Counted from the stretch's first letter, positions 23,569-30,992 are shown. The stretch: 64,000 bases of DNA from JASLMY01 sp965226475 (GCA_965226475.1 CBDDDJ010000004.1:1178001-1242000), one strand, 5' to 3'. The notes: a model not told the origin generated them from the letters alone. Numbers and translations are program-made.

Positions 23569-24457
23569 CTCCTGCCCCCCGTCGCTAACAACAGGGGACG
23601 ATCACTGGCGCATCTTCGCGCCGCCGCAACCGGACTACCCGGCCGCCTCGCGTGGAGCATTTTTGCAGCGCCGCCTACATGCGAGGCCTACATCCTGAGC
23701 CAGAAGCACGAGGGCTGGGTCGCGCTGCCCTCATTCTTCGATGACGGCGGTTTCACCGGCGGCAATTTGAACCGTCCCGCCTTCCAGCGGTTGATGCAGG
23801 ACATAGAACGCGGTCAGGTCGATGTGGTGGTGGTCTACAAAGTTGATCGCCTGACCCGATCGCTGGCCGACTTCGCCAAGATCGTCGAGATCCTGGACCG
23901 ATACGAGGTCTCCTTCGTCTCCGTCACCCAGCAGTTCAACACCACGACCTCGATGGGTCGATTGACCCTGAACGTCCTGCTCTCATTCGCCCAGTTCGAG
24001 CGCGAGATCGCCGGTGAGCGGATCTGGGACCAGATCGCCGCATCCAAGAAGAAGGGGCTCTGGATGGGCCGCTTTCCGCCGCTGGGCTATGAGGCGAGAG
24101 ACAAGAAGCTCATCATCATCGAGCGGGAAGCGGAGACCGTCTGGGAGATCTTCCACCGCTACGCCGACCTCAACTCCGTCCGCGCGCTGAAGCAAGATCT
24201 CGATGGCCGGAGCATCGTTGGCAAGCTTCGTGTCGATCGTCACGGCGTAGAGTCGGGCGGTAAGCCCATGGCCCGGGCCGCCCTCTATCGGTTGCTCGCG
24301 AACCGGATCTATCGGGGCGAGATCGTACACGGAGACAGGAGCTATCCGGGCCAGCACGATGCCGTCGTCGATCTGGAACTCTGGGAGCGGGTTCAAAGGA
24401 CCTTGGCCGAGAACCGCAACGAGCGTGACCAGGGAAGCCACGCGGCGCATCCGAGCC

Positions 24458-24465
24458 TTTTGAAA
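24458..24465 (+). repeat. 8-bp target site duplication, left copy
   Basis: TTTTGAAA directly precedes the left terminal repeat of the IS1595-type element. The same eight bases follow the right terminal repeat at 27004-27011. Removing one copy and the element restores the recombinase reading frame. Confidence 0.95.
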
Positions 24466-24478
24466 GGGGCTTATATAC

Positions 24479-24507
24479 TTGACGGACACTAGCGTTCCGG
24501 TTAGCGT
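24479..24507 (+). promoter_or_regulatory. Possible promoter reading inward from the left transposon end
   Basis: TTGACG (24479-24484) lies inside the terminal repeat and is followed by a 17-base spacer and a weak TAGCGT -10 (24502-24507). It would transcribe the hairpin motif at 24523 and the gene at 24612. Confidence 0.3.
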
Positions 24508-24522
24508 TCCCGCGTAGCTGTC

Positions 24523-24592
24523 AGGGCGCACGGAAACGGGGAAGTGGTGACGGCGATTCTTGCCGATTCCCTGCTTCCGTCAAGTGCGCCCT
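24523..24592 (+). ncRNA. Structured 5' leader hairpin, motif copy A
   Basis: AGGGCGC (24523-24529) pairs with GCGCCCT (24586-24592). ACGGAA (24530-24535) pairs with TTCCGT (24575-24580), leaving a five-base bulge CAAGT (24581-24585) on the 3' side. A terminal CGGC/GCCG hairpin lies at 24551-24565. The same outer stem and the same CAAGT bulge recur in copy B at 25209-25285 with different inner stems. The motif ends 19 bases before the start codon at 24612, so it is positioned as a cis-regulatory leader. Confidence 0.55.
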
Positions 24593-24611
24593 CCGATCAA
24601 TGGAGAGAACC

Positions 24612-24875
24612 ATGTCCATCCAAATAGCCACCATTCGAGTTGATTCTACGCTCAATCCGGGTTCTGGAGAGACCTCTGATGTGATACATGTGTCTGTCAA
24701 CTGCGGCCTTGCCCTAGAAGGGAGGAACGGCGACGCGAGTGCCTTTATCAACGTTCCCCTGCCTCCAGGGACCATTGTGCAGGATGTTAAGAAAGCGGAA
24801 CGTGGTGCTTATGAGCAAGCCGCACAAATTCTGACTCAATTGGCAGACGCTGCTCGAAAAGAAGCTTTGTTATAA
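24612..24875 (+). CDS. Transposon cargo, hypothetical protein of 87 residues
   Basis: I do not recognise this protein. The start is ATG 24612, four bases after GGAGAG; an upstream in-frame ATG at 24600 lies on the ribosome site itself. The product MSIQIATIRVDSTLNPG... is predicted soluble, with a beta-rich first half (VIHVSVNCGLALE) and an alanine-rich helical end (AYEQAAQILTQLADAARKEALL). Codon use is less GC-biased than in chromosomal genes. It is the first cargo gene inside the left end of the IS1595-type element and is preceded by hairpin motif A. Its 3' end overlaps a convergent small frame. Confidence 0.5.
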   Translation: MSIQIATIRVDSTLNPGSGETSDVIHVSVNCGLALEGRNGDASAFINVPLPPGTIVQDVKKAERGAYEQAAQILTQLADAARKEALL

Positions 24876-24954
24876 TCTGAGCAAGTTTGCTTCTTGCCTG
24901 CTCACTTTCAAGAAGCCCAAGAAATTCATCTTCTGTAAGACGAGAGATTGACAT
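24787..24954 (-). CDS. Possible small antisense cargo protein (55 residues)
   Basis: The start ATG 24954 has an excellent ribosome site on its own strand (GGAGGG seven bases upstream). The product begins MSISRLTEDEFLGLLESEQ and is charged and helical, with no recognised family. It converges on and overlaps the last 89 bases of the gene at 24612-24875, so at most one of the two may be fully used, or the overlap is regulatory. The call rests on the ribosome site and codon plausibility only. Confidence 0.35.
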   Translation of the reverse strand: MSISRLTEDEFLGLLESEQARSKLAQIITKLLFEQRLPIESEFVRLAHKHHVPLS

Positions 24955-25090
24955 ATCAAAGCCCTCCAGGCTATAGTGGCCAAGAGAGAAGGGTGCCTTA
25001 CTTCCGATCAACCGCCCCGCGCTGGCCGTCAAACCTGCGGGGCGTTTCTACGATTATCCCTGCTGCCGTCCGTTGTCAACATCGTGTGGG

Positions 25091-25119
25091 TTGACCCATT
25101 GTAGGCAACAACCTAGAGT
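25091..25119 (+). promoter_or_regulatory. Candidate promoter for the SLATT-cargo operon
   Basis: TTGACC (25091-25096), a 17-base spacer and TAGAGT (25114-25119) point at a start of transcription near 25126. That would give a leader of about 180 bases before the first start codon at 25310. Confidence 0.45.
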
Positions 25120-25125
25120 GTGACT

Positions 25126-25309
25126 AGTGGCCGCGACGCATCGCGGTGGCCCAGAAATGCCAAAGCCCGGGCAGCAACCCAGGCTAGGCGGGACATGGGT
25201 TAAAACCGAGGGCGCACCCCTCGGGAACACGGACCCAATAACCGGGCTAGTATACCCGATTCCGTGAACCGGTCAAGTGCGCCCTTTCGCCACCAGCGAA
25301 AAGGGAACT
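25126..25309 (+). ncRNA. Long structured leader containing hairpin motif copy B
   Basis: The leader contains motif B at 25209-25285: AGGGCGC (25209-25215) with GCGCCCT (25279-25285), ACC with GGT, a 3' bulge CAAGT (25274-25278), then CACGGA (25228-25233) with TCCGTG (25261-25266) and CGGG with CCCG at the tip. A competing local hairpin CCGAGG...CCTCGG (25206-25224) uses part of the outer stem, so two states are possible. A short TTCGC/GCGAA hairpin follows just before the AAGGGA ribosome site. The upstream part (25126-25200) is also rich in complementary segments. Confidence 0.45.
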
Positions 25310-25480
25310 ATGATGGACAAGAGTGATAAGCGCACACCAGATAAGCCTGTCCGCCTTCCCGCGACGGACAAACACCCCGACAAGTGGAACGAAGTTTCGA
25401 ACACACTGAAGCCACAACGCCCAGCTCCACAGCCATCACCCGAGAAAGGCTCTGAAGACTCGAAAGATGGATCAACTTAA
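25310..25480 (+). CDS. Transposon cargo, small charged protein (56 residues)
   Basis: The start is ATG 25310 or 25313, downstream of AAGGGA. The product (MMDKSDKRTPDKPVRLP...) is short, lysine/proline/aspartate-rich and probably disordered. I recognise no family. It overlaps the start of the SLATT-like gene by 14 bases, so the two are translationally coupled. It could be a partner or regulator of the membrane protein, or simply a leader peptide exposing the next ribosome site. Confidence 0.45.
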   Translation: MMDKSDKRTPDKPVRLPATDKHPDKWNEVSNTLKPQRPAPQPSPEKGSEDSKDGST

Positions 25481-26009
25481 CGAAAGAACGTATGATCTAC
25501 TTTTCGCTGCTCAGCGATCCGTTCGATACCACGACCGTCGGCGCCGCTTCTACGAAATATGGAATTCAATAACAATTGGCACAGCCACGGTCGGAGGGTC
25601 GTCCGCTGTTACGGCGTTTCTGTCTCAGCCCAATTGGGCCTGGGTACCAGCAATCCTCGCGGGTACAGTCGCAGCCGCGGGAGCAATAGATTTAACGGTA
25701 GGCACCGCTCGCCGTGCTGATCGACATGGAGATTTGGCACGGCAGTTCATCGCCCTTGAGATGAAGTTTGCGCACGGCCGCAACCTTGAGGACAATGAGC
25801 ATGAGGAATTAGTTCGCGAGAGGTTGCGCATTGAGGCCAGCGAGCCGACGGTTTTGCGACTTCTGGACGTTATGTGCCATTACGATGTTCTGCTTTCCTT
25901 GGGCGACAAGTCCCGGCACCCAAGCATCCCGTGGCTCCGCCGCAAGTTTGCAAACTGGATCAGTCAGGCAGACTACGCCCACCGATGTAGACAACTAACT
26001 ACGTCCTAA
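25467..26009 (+). CDS. SLATT-like two-helix membrane protein (putative defence effector)
   Basis: The 180-residue product has the layout of SLATT-domain proteins: an amphipathic N-terminus (ERTYDLLFAAQRSVRYHDRR), two closely spaced membrane helices (about residues 32-50 and 56-75, SITIGTATVGGSSAVTAFL and WVPAILAGTVAAAGAIDL), and a cytoplasmic helical tail (DLARQFIALEMKFAHG...). Known SLATT proteins are thought to be pore-forming effectors of anti-phage or nucleotide-signalling systems. No sensor gene is obvious here. The start overlaps the upstream small gene, and the stop overlaps the convergent transposase stop by four bases. Its presence as transposon cargo is the notable feature. Confidence 0.6.
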   Translation: MDQLNERTYDLLFAAQRSVRYHDRRRRFYEIWNSITIGTATVGGSSAVTAFLSQPNWAWVPAILAGTVAAAGAIDLTVGTARRADRHGDLARQFIALEMKFAHGRNLEDNEHEELVRERLRIEASEPTVLRLLDVMCHYDVLLSLGDKSRHPSIPWLRRKFANWISQADYAHRCRQLTTS

Positions 26010-26941
26010 GAGACCAAATCCCGATACATCAGCCGCTTTCCGACCATCCCGGCAACAACCAATTTCATCTGGTCCAGCGTGTCATCCCCACGGACCCCGC
26101 GTCGACCGGCGAATTCGTTGATGTAGCGTTGCAGGTGCTTGGCGCTCATCTTGTGGTAAACGCCTTTGTGCGCCCGCTTGAGCATTGACCAGAACGACTC
26201 GATCCCGTTGGTGTGGGCCATGCCGTCAACATACTCGCCAACGCTGTGCCGGACGCTCGCATGGTCGAAGGGCATGCCTCTATAAGCCGCTGCATCGTCG
26301 GTATAGACCGTGGCGCCAACGAGCGTTGTGGCGATCACGAAGCCTTGTAGCGTCTTAGCGTCGGTCACTTTCGCGACCGCAGCCTTGATCTTGTTGGTCT
26401 TGCGATCCTTGGCACCGACAACGGCGGTCTTGCCGACTGTGCCCCTCCCAGCCTTGATCTTCTTGCCCTTGTGCTTGTTGCGTTCCTTGCCGCCCATGTA
26501 GGTTTCGTCAACCTCGACTGGGCCGGCGAACTGCTCAAGATCACCGCTGTCCCACGCTTCGCGGATGCGCTGAAGCATGAACCAAGCTGTTTTCTGCGTC
26601 ACGCCGATATCGCGGTGGAGCTTCATGGAAGACACGCCTTTTAGGCTGGTCAAGTGCAGGTAGATCGCGATGGCCCATTTCTGCAAGCTAATCTTAGAGC
26701 GCTCCATGACGGTCCCGAGCCGCACGCTGAAATGCTGCCCGCATGCCTTGCAGCGATAGGGGCGGCTTTCGCTGGCTGGGTTCTCGAAGGTCTCCGTGGA
26801 ACCGCAATGGGGGCAGTAGCGACCATTCGGCCAAATCTGTTGTTCGAACCAATTCCGCGCCGCATCTTCCGTAGGGAACCGCTGCATGAGGTCCAGAATC
26901 GTCATGCCTTCTCGGTCTGATCTTCCGGGTGCGTTTGCCAT
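26006..26941 (-). CDS. IS1595-family transposase (ISXO2-like)
   Basis: This DDE transposase mobilises the element. The 311 residues show an N-terminal zinc ribbon (YCPHCGSTE...YRCKACGQHF), the ISXO2-type core with GPVEVDETYMGG (first Asp), TVYTDDAAAYRG (second Asp) and NGIESFWSMLKRAHKG (third acidic residue). Length is normal and the frame intact. The start ATG 26941 follows GGGGAG. It faces the cargo genes and its stop overlaps that of the SLATT-like gene. Confidence 0.94.
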   Translation of the reverse strand: MANAPGRSDREGMTILDLMQRFPTEDAARNWFEQQIWPNGRYCPHCGSTETFENPASESRPYRCKACGQHFSVRLGTVMERSKISLQKWAIAIYLHLTSLKGVSSMKLHRDIGVTQKTAWFMLQRIREAWDSGDLEQFAGPVEVDETYMGGKERNKHKGKKIKAGRGTVGKTAVVGAKDRKTNKIKAAVAKVTDAKTLQGFVIATTLVGATVYTDDAAAYRGMPFDHASVRHSVGEYVDGMAHTNGIESFWSMLKRAHKGVYHKMSAKHLQRYINEFAGRRGVRGDDTLDQMKLVVAGMVGKRLMYRDLVS

Positions 26942-27003
26942 GGTTATCTCCCCTCAACATCAATATAGGGATTCATGACCCGTCCGTCAAGTATATAAGC
27001 CCC

Positions 27004-27011
27004 TTTTGAAA
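27004..27011 (+). repeat. 8-bp target site duplication, right copy
   Basis: TTTTGAAA directly follows the right terminal repeat and equals the left copy at 24458-24465. Confidence 0.95.
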
Positions 27012-27854
27012 GGCCTGCTGTACGACCCGTCGGACGAGGTCATGACGCCAACGCATGCGGTGAAGAGCGGTAGACGCTATCGCTACTATGTCTCACGGTG
27101 CCTCATCGATGCCTCGCGCGGCGACTCAAGGGGCGGCCGACGTGTTCCCGCCGCCGATGTCGAGATTCTGGTTATCGATCGGATCAAGCAGTTCCTTGGC
27201 GATCGATCCGCCGTATTCGAGGCTCTCGCTCCCGAATGTTCGGACGTGGTGACGCAGAACCGTTGGATCGAATTGGCCCTGCGTATTGCTGACGATCTGT
27301 CCGCCATGCCCGCTTCTGAACGCCGTGTGCTGGTTCGACGGCTGGTGACGCGGGTCGAGTTACAACCCATGCAGGTCGACGTTCATCTCGACTTTCACTG
27401 CCTCATGCACGTTTTGGCCCGGGGAGATACACGGAACCTGCCGCCGGAGTCAGATGACGATCCGGCTCTGACACATTTGTTGTCGACACCCGCTCGGTTG
27501 AAGCGGGTTGGCAAGGAGATGCGATTGCTGATCGAGGGACCCAATGGCGGCCAGCTCGAAGGCGGCATCGATACCATTCTGATCTCCCTGCTGGTCAAAG
27601 CTCATGAGATCAAGGGTCGTCTCCTGGAAAATCCAAACACCAGCCTTGCCGCTCTTGCCCGCTAAGAAGGAGTTCACCGAACCTACCTGTCCCGTCTGAT
27701 CCCGCTGGCCTATTTGGCCCCCGACATTGTGGCCGCCGTTCTCGACGGTCGCCAGCCTCTGGGTCTGAATACCAAAAGGCTCACGGCGGGCCTGGATCTC
27801 CCGATCGACTGGCAACAACAGCGGGCCTTGCTGGCCTTTACGGAATCCAGCTGA

Positions 27855-28140
27855 CAGGCGGCGCGCCCAGAAGACGGAACTCATCCGACCTTCGTGATCT
27901 CGAATGGTTCCCGCTCGCTCGACATTCCCCGAAACGTGACCCTCGAAAAGTCGAAGGGAGACGTTTGCACCGAGTCGGCCCAGGGCTCGCGCTGGCGTCG
28001 TCTCCGCGTTTCGCCAAGCCCCACAAGTGCCGGGACAGTCGGGGTAATTCGCAGACCTGTGTCAGCTACCACCGTGACTGCGAAAGCTGTCGCGAAGGTT
28101 GGCTGTGCTGGCAGTCTCAAGCGAACTCGTCTCTTCAGTC
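27855..28140. other. Region without a recognised gene
   Basis: No convincing coding frame is present between the end of the recombinase tail and the iteron cluster. The last 40 bases (GCAGTCTCAAGCGAACTCG) resemble the sequence before iteron locus 1. Confidence 0.5.
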
Positions 28141-28338
28141 AATTCCCTGTTTAGCTGGGAAAATACAGGGAATTTTTGTAGATTCGACCTTAAATCGGCG
28201 GGAACGGGCCGTCTAAGGCGTTGATATCACGTAGAATCGAGACCCAATTCCCTACGCCACGAACAGGGAATTGTTATTGGCCAAGCAGGGAATTCTCCAG
28301 GGGAAACAGGGAAATTCACTCGCCGAACAGGAAACCAG
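28141..28338. repeat. TTCCCTG/CAGGGAA iteron cluster, locus 2
   Basis: Eight copies of TTCCCTG/CAGGGAA or one-mismatch versions lie in both orientations within 200 bases, directly downstream of a serine recombinase. The internal segment AAGGCGTTGATATCACG (about 28215) matches AAGGCATTGATATTACG in locus 3. After the cluster, 28340-28380 resembles an end of the integrase-core IS seen at 31 kb. 28380-28560 holds nothing recognisable. Confidence 0.65.
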
Positions 28339-28560
28339 CGAAGCCAGTCGATGGAGCGCCCAAAACACCAGGATTCGACGCCGATCGACTCGCTACCTCA
28401 TTGAAATCCCTTGATTCTGGGGGTCAAATTTCCGCACTGAATAACATCTGTCTTGGAATCGGGCAGATAGATCCGGTCGCCCCGGATATGCTCCCACTTA
28501 AGGGGATGGATTTCCGACAGTCGTACCCCGGATCAACGCTTGTGCGGTTCGCTCGGGTGC

Positions 28561-28932
28561 CTAGCGGTCGGTGAAGAGCGCTCCGCTATGTACGACGATA
28601 TTGCCGAATCTCTGCGACCAGCCGAATTTGCCGTCGAAATTGTGCATGGTGGTCGTGCCGACCGTGTGCGACGTGCCGAGCTTGTTCCCCAAATTATGGA
28701 CGGTCGTATTGCCGACGGTCTGTGACGTACCGAGCTTGCCATCGAAGTTGTGAACGGTGGTTTCGCCGACTGTGTACGACGTATTGATTTTGCCGTCGCA
28801 ATTGTGCATGGTGGTGCTGCCGAACGTTTGCGAGATGCATCCGGCGGATGCAGGAAGGGTCCAAGATGCGGTGGCGGCGAGGCAAGCGACAATGCATCCC
28901 AATACGATTCTGCCGCGCCAAATTGCAGACAT
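28561..28932 (-). CDS. Secreted protein with tandem 18-residue repeats
   Basis: No family is recognised. ATG 28932 follows a strong GGGAGGAG site. The 123 residues start with a clear signal peptide (basic MSAIWRGR, hydrophobic core, cleavage near SAGC). Then come four or five tandem repeats of about 18 residues with consensus S-x-T-V-G-x-T-T-(M/V)-H-N-x-D-G-K-(L/F)-G-T, including SYTVGETTVHNFDGKLGT and SHTVGTTTMHNFDGKFGW. The histidine-asparagine pair is kept in each full repeat. The regular repeats suggest a beta-solenoid or a ligand-binding ladder in the envelope. A transposase fragment lies immediately upstream. Confidence 0.65.
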   Translation of the reverse strand: MSAIWRGRIVLGCIVACLAATASWTLPASAGCISQTFGSTTMHNCDGKINTSYTVGETTVHNFDGKLGTSQTVGNTTVHNLGNKLGTSHTVGTTTMHNFDGKFGWSQRFGNIVVHSGALFTDR

Positions 28933-29002
28933 GTCTCCTCCCTCGGCCACCCGGGGCCTAGCAATGCGGCCATCATGAGACCGATATCGGATCCGATCAA
29001 GT

Positions 29003-29240
29003 ATGTATTCTCCGGCGACATCCGTCGGACCAGATAGCGGATCTCCCTCGACACCGGCGGTCGGCCCGGTTTTCCCCGCCGCGACTTCCATGTCCAGAAA
29101 AGCCTGAACCCCTTGCGGTGCCAACCGATGACGGTCTCGGGCCTGACGATTACCAGGGCGTGGCGCCAGCCAGGCCATAGGTAAGACAGGATGACCCAGA
29201 AAACCCTACCCGCCTTCCGAAGCGATGGCCGGGGCCAGCT
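29003..29240 (-). pseudogene. Fragment of an integrase-core transposase
   Basis: The reverse strand encodes the same stretch as the pseudogene at 31064-31592 (FWVIL..LWPGWRHALVIVRPETVIGWHRKG, then PPVSREIRYLVRRMS). It ends abruptly after PENT, where it runs into the upstream region of the repeat-protein gene. Its other side stops exactly where the MITE at 29241 begins. Confidence 0.75.
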
Positions 29241-29364
29241 TTGTCAAGTTAACTGGATTAACTCGGAAATCTCGGTAAATTTTCGATGACTGCTCTACGC
29301 AATTTCAATGGTTTAGCCTCACGGAGAAATGCCGAAAACAGCCTACAATCTGTTAACTTGCCAA
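29241..29364. mobile_element. MITE, copy 1
   Basis: This 124-bp element starts TTGTCAAGTTAAC and ends GTTAACTTGCCAA, giving 13-bp inverted ends with one mismatch. The interior is about 80% identical by eye to copy 2 at 29746-29867. It encodes nothing. Confidence 0.75.
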
Positions 29365-29442
29365 TGCCCGATTGCGGGTGCCTTTGCCATGTTGGCGCTC
29401 TGTGAGATTTAAGTAAAATCGCATTTGGATATTGACTCTAAA

Positions 29443-29458
29443 GTTTCATCGATGAAAC
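29443..29458. promoter_or_regulatory. 16-bp perfect palindrome next to a -35-like box
   Basis: GTTTCATCGATGAAAC is a perfect palindrome lying just downstream of TTGACT (29433-29438) in an AT-rich stretch. It has the form of a repressor operator, but no gene that it would control is identifiable in 29365-29580. Confidence 0.3.
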
Positions 29459-29584
29459 ATTTTCGTCCGTGCACAAAAACCCCGCGAAAATCAGAGTCTG
29501 TGAGTTACGGTTTTTCAATGGGTTAGGGGAACGCGGGCGTTTGTAAAGAAATCAAATGTTTGTGTCCGTAGACTGGCGAACTGA

Positions 29585-29735
29585 CGTTGACCCCAAAATC
29601 CGGACCCGTGGTTTTTCACCTATGCGGCCTGAGCGATGATCATGTCCTTCCTGGCCTGAGGCGGCGTCCGGTAGCCGATGCTCGAGTGGTGCCTGTCGTT
29701 GGTTATAGAAAATCTCGATGTACACGATTAGCGCA
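29585..29735 (-). pseudogene. IS3-type transposase C-terminal remnant
   Basis: The end TGACCCCAAAATCCGG (about 29587) is typical of IS3-family termini. The reverse strand encodes YIEIFYNQRQ followed, in a shifted frame, by the SIGYRTPPQARKD-type tail that closes IS3 OrfB proteins. The rest of the element is gone. MITE copy 2 begins ten bases further on. Confidence 0.6.
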
Positions 29736-29745
29736 GCCCTGGGCC

Positions 29746-29867
29746 TTGTCAAGTTAACCGGCTCACTCCGAAATTTCGTTAAATTGTCGATGACATCTCT
29801 ACGCATTTGAATGGCTTAGACTCATGGAGAAATACCGAAAACAGCCTGCAATCAGTTAACTTGGCAA
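29746..29867. mobile_element. MITE, copy 2
   Basis: This 122-bp element has the same ends (TTGTCAAGTTAAC / GTTAACTTGGCAA) and interior as copy 1, in the same orientation. The ends may extend a few bases (GGCCTTG / CAATGCC). The following 29868-30149 contains no recognised gene. Confidence 0.75.
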
Positions 29868-30149
29868 TGCCGTTCGACATCTCAATTCGTCGATATAATT
29901 TGGTTCTAGCGGATCTAACTCACGCACCGATTTAAGACCCCCGCTCTCCGCCATCTACGGATCATCCATTTTCGTTTCCAGATATCGGACACATGGTTTC
30001 GCATGCCATTTCGCGCTTGCCGCCTCCCTTTTGTCTTCTCTGGCTCTCGTATCGGGAACGGGATATCCTCGAACGTTCACTCAAGCGCGAATAAGCCCCG
30101 CACTTTAGCAATACTTGGCAGCGGATTTTGGCAGTAGTGATGGCGACGG

Positions 30150-30887
30150 TCACAAGAAGTTAACAAAACGCCTCTTCAGTTTTTTCGGCGTCAGCGAACA
30201 CGCCTCGAAAAGTGCTTTGCCGAGCGCGGTGATTCTTACTCGTTTAATGCCAGCTAAACTGTCCCAAGTTCCAGCTCCGGAAATACATCCGAGTCTCATT
30301 AAATGCCATAGACCGACTTGAACTGATTCTTCTGGCAGACCTGGATCTTCCTCCTCTTCTCCGGGTTCGACATAGGTGTCTGGCAACCCTTTGGTCGGAA
30401 CGGCACCACTCGGCATCGGGGCGTCATATATTGCCTGAAGTAGTCGTGCTTCCATCTTGCTAAAATCCTGTAGAATACTTACGAGCCCTCGCCTGACCTC
30501 AATACCGCTACTGGCGTCAGCAGCATTAACAAGAAGGCTAGCCCAAAGGTCCTGAAGGTCGTCATCTTCTTCCAACGAAGCCGCTTCAAAAAGCGGAATT
30601 GGGACGTTTAAAGGAACGGGCCTGCGTATCAATTGAGACCCTCGCTGGGTCATAAAGTCGTAAGCGCGATCCACAAGCCTCACGCTCCTCTCCAACCTTA
30701 CGTATTTCAGCTTATCCGTGACAATTCTGGAAATTTGTTCTAACGGCTCTCCAATAATGCTAGATAAAGCAGGTCCAATCTTTTCTAGAATGGTCGATGC
30801 GTGTTGCGTAGTACTGGCGATCTTACCCACGGCTATCGCAACCTCCACAGTTTCGCCGCCGGGTCGGTCTTTGTTCTGGTTCGTCAT
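30150..30887 (-). CDS. Abi-alpha / DUF4393-type protein (abortive-infection related)
   Basis: The start ATG 30887 (MTNQNKDRPGG) fits the family better than the longer frame. The 245-residue protein has the features of the Abi-alpha family: an N-terminal IGPALSSIIGEPLEQISRIVTDKLKYVRLER stretch (IGEPLEQISRIVTDKL shown), then the hallmark PLNVPIPLFEAASLEEDDDLQDLWASLL, and a C-terminal winged-helix-like part (LGKALFEACS). Members have been linked to phage abortive infection and are often found near mobile elements. Codon use is AT-richer than in the core genes, consistent with transfer. No partner gene is required for the family. Confidence 0.7.
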   Translation of the reverse strand: MTNQNKDRPGGETVEVAIAVGKIASTTQHASTILEKIGPALSSIIGEPLEQISRIVTDKLKYVRLERSVRLVDRAYDFMTQRGSQLIRRPVPLNVPIPLFEAASLEEDDDLQDLWASLLVNAADASSGIEVRRGLVSILQDFSKMEARLLQAIYDAPMPSGAVPTKGLPDTYVEPGEEEEDPGLPEESVQVGLWHLMRLGCISGAGTWDSLAGIKRVRITALGKALFEACSLTPKKLKRRFVNFL

Positions 30888-30992
30888 CAACTTCCTTGCC
30901 GTGCCGCATGTGTAATCGATATCATGGATATATGTCACCGAATAGGCTGCTGCGGCAGCCGGATTCACCGCAGCGCAACTACAAATCGAATT

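Larger units (their letters stand above)
21125..23679 (-). mobile_element. IS21-family insertion sequence, copy 1
   Basis: The element has related ends: TATCAACGGCGGCC at the left, and TGTAGGCGGCGCTGC on the complementary strand at the right end, 23679. It carries istA and istB with the usual overlap, and is about 2.55 kb. The flanks (LEPR-XLL gene left, serine recombinase right) show no matching target duplication, so the two sides were probably joined by a deletion or recombination after insertion. About 150 bases downstream of istB (21166-21314) hold no gene. Confidence 0.75.
24466..27003. mobile_element. IS1595-family transposon carrying cargo genes
   Basis: The ends are 22-bp perfect terminal inverted repeats beginning GGGGCTTATATACTTGACGG. 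The eight-base target duplication TTTTGAAA matches the IS1595 family. The 2538-bp element is much longer than needed for its single transposase (936 bases). The remaining 1.5 kb encodes a small protein, an antisense small frame, a structured leader, a 56-residue frame and a SLATT-like membrane protein. The insertion splits a serine recombinase gene at a clean codon junction. It is young enough that both ends and the duplication are perfect. Confidence 0.93.
23680..27854 (+). pseudogene. Large serine recombinase, N-terminally truncated and split by a transposon
   Basis: Segment 1 (23680-24465) starts at CEAYILSQKHEGW, continues through DRLTRSLADFAKIVE and FNTTTSMGRLTLNVLLSFAQFERE, and reaches the recombinase domain. 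The first 40 or so residues with the catalytic serine were lost at the IS21 junction. Segment 2 (27012-27665) resumes exactly at the codon left by segment 1 (SLLK joined to GLLYDPSDEV). An in-frame TAA at 27663-27665 then precedes a further homologous tail (EGVHRTYLSRLIPLAYLAPDIV, here up to FTESS) that ends at 27854. The gene is related to the recombinase at 46042-47657. Confidence 0.85.

Noticed and set aside
24523..25285. Integron attC sites
   Set aside because: The hairpins lack the RYYYAAC/GTTRRRY boxes and there is no integron integrase.
25126..25309. Retron-type or CRISPR-type RNA in the transposon leader
   Set aside because: No reverse transcriptase or cas gene is present, and there are no spaced direct repeats. 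The structure is better described as a leader motif.
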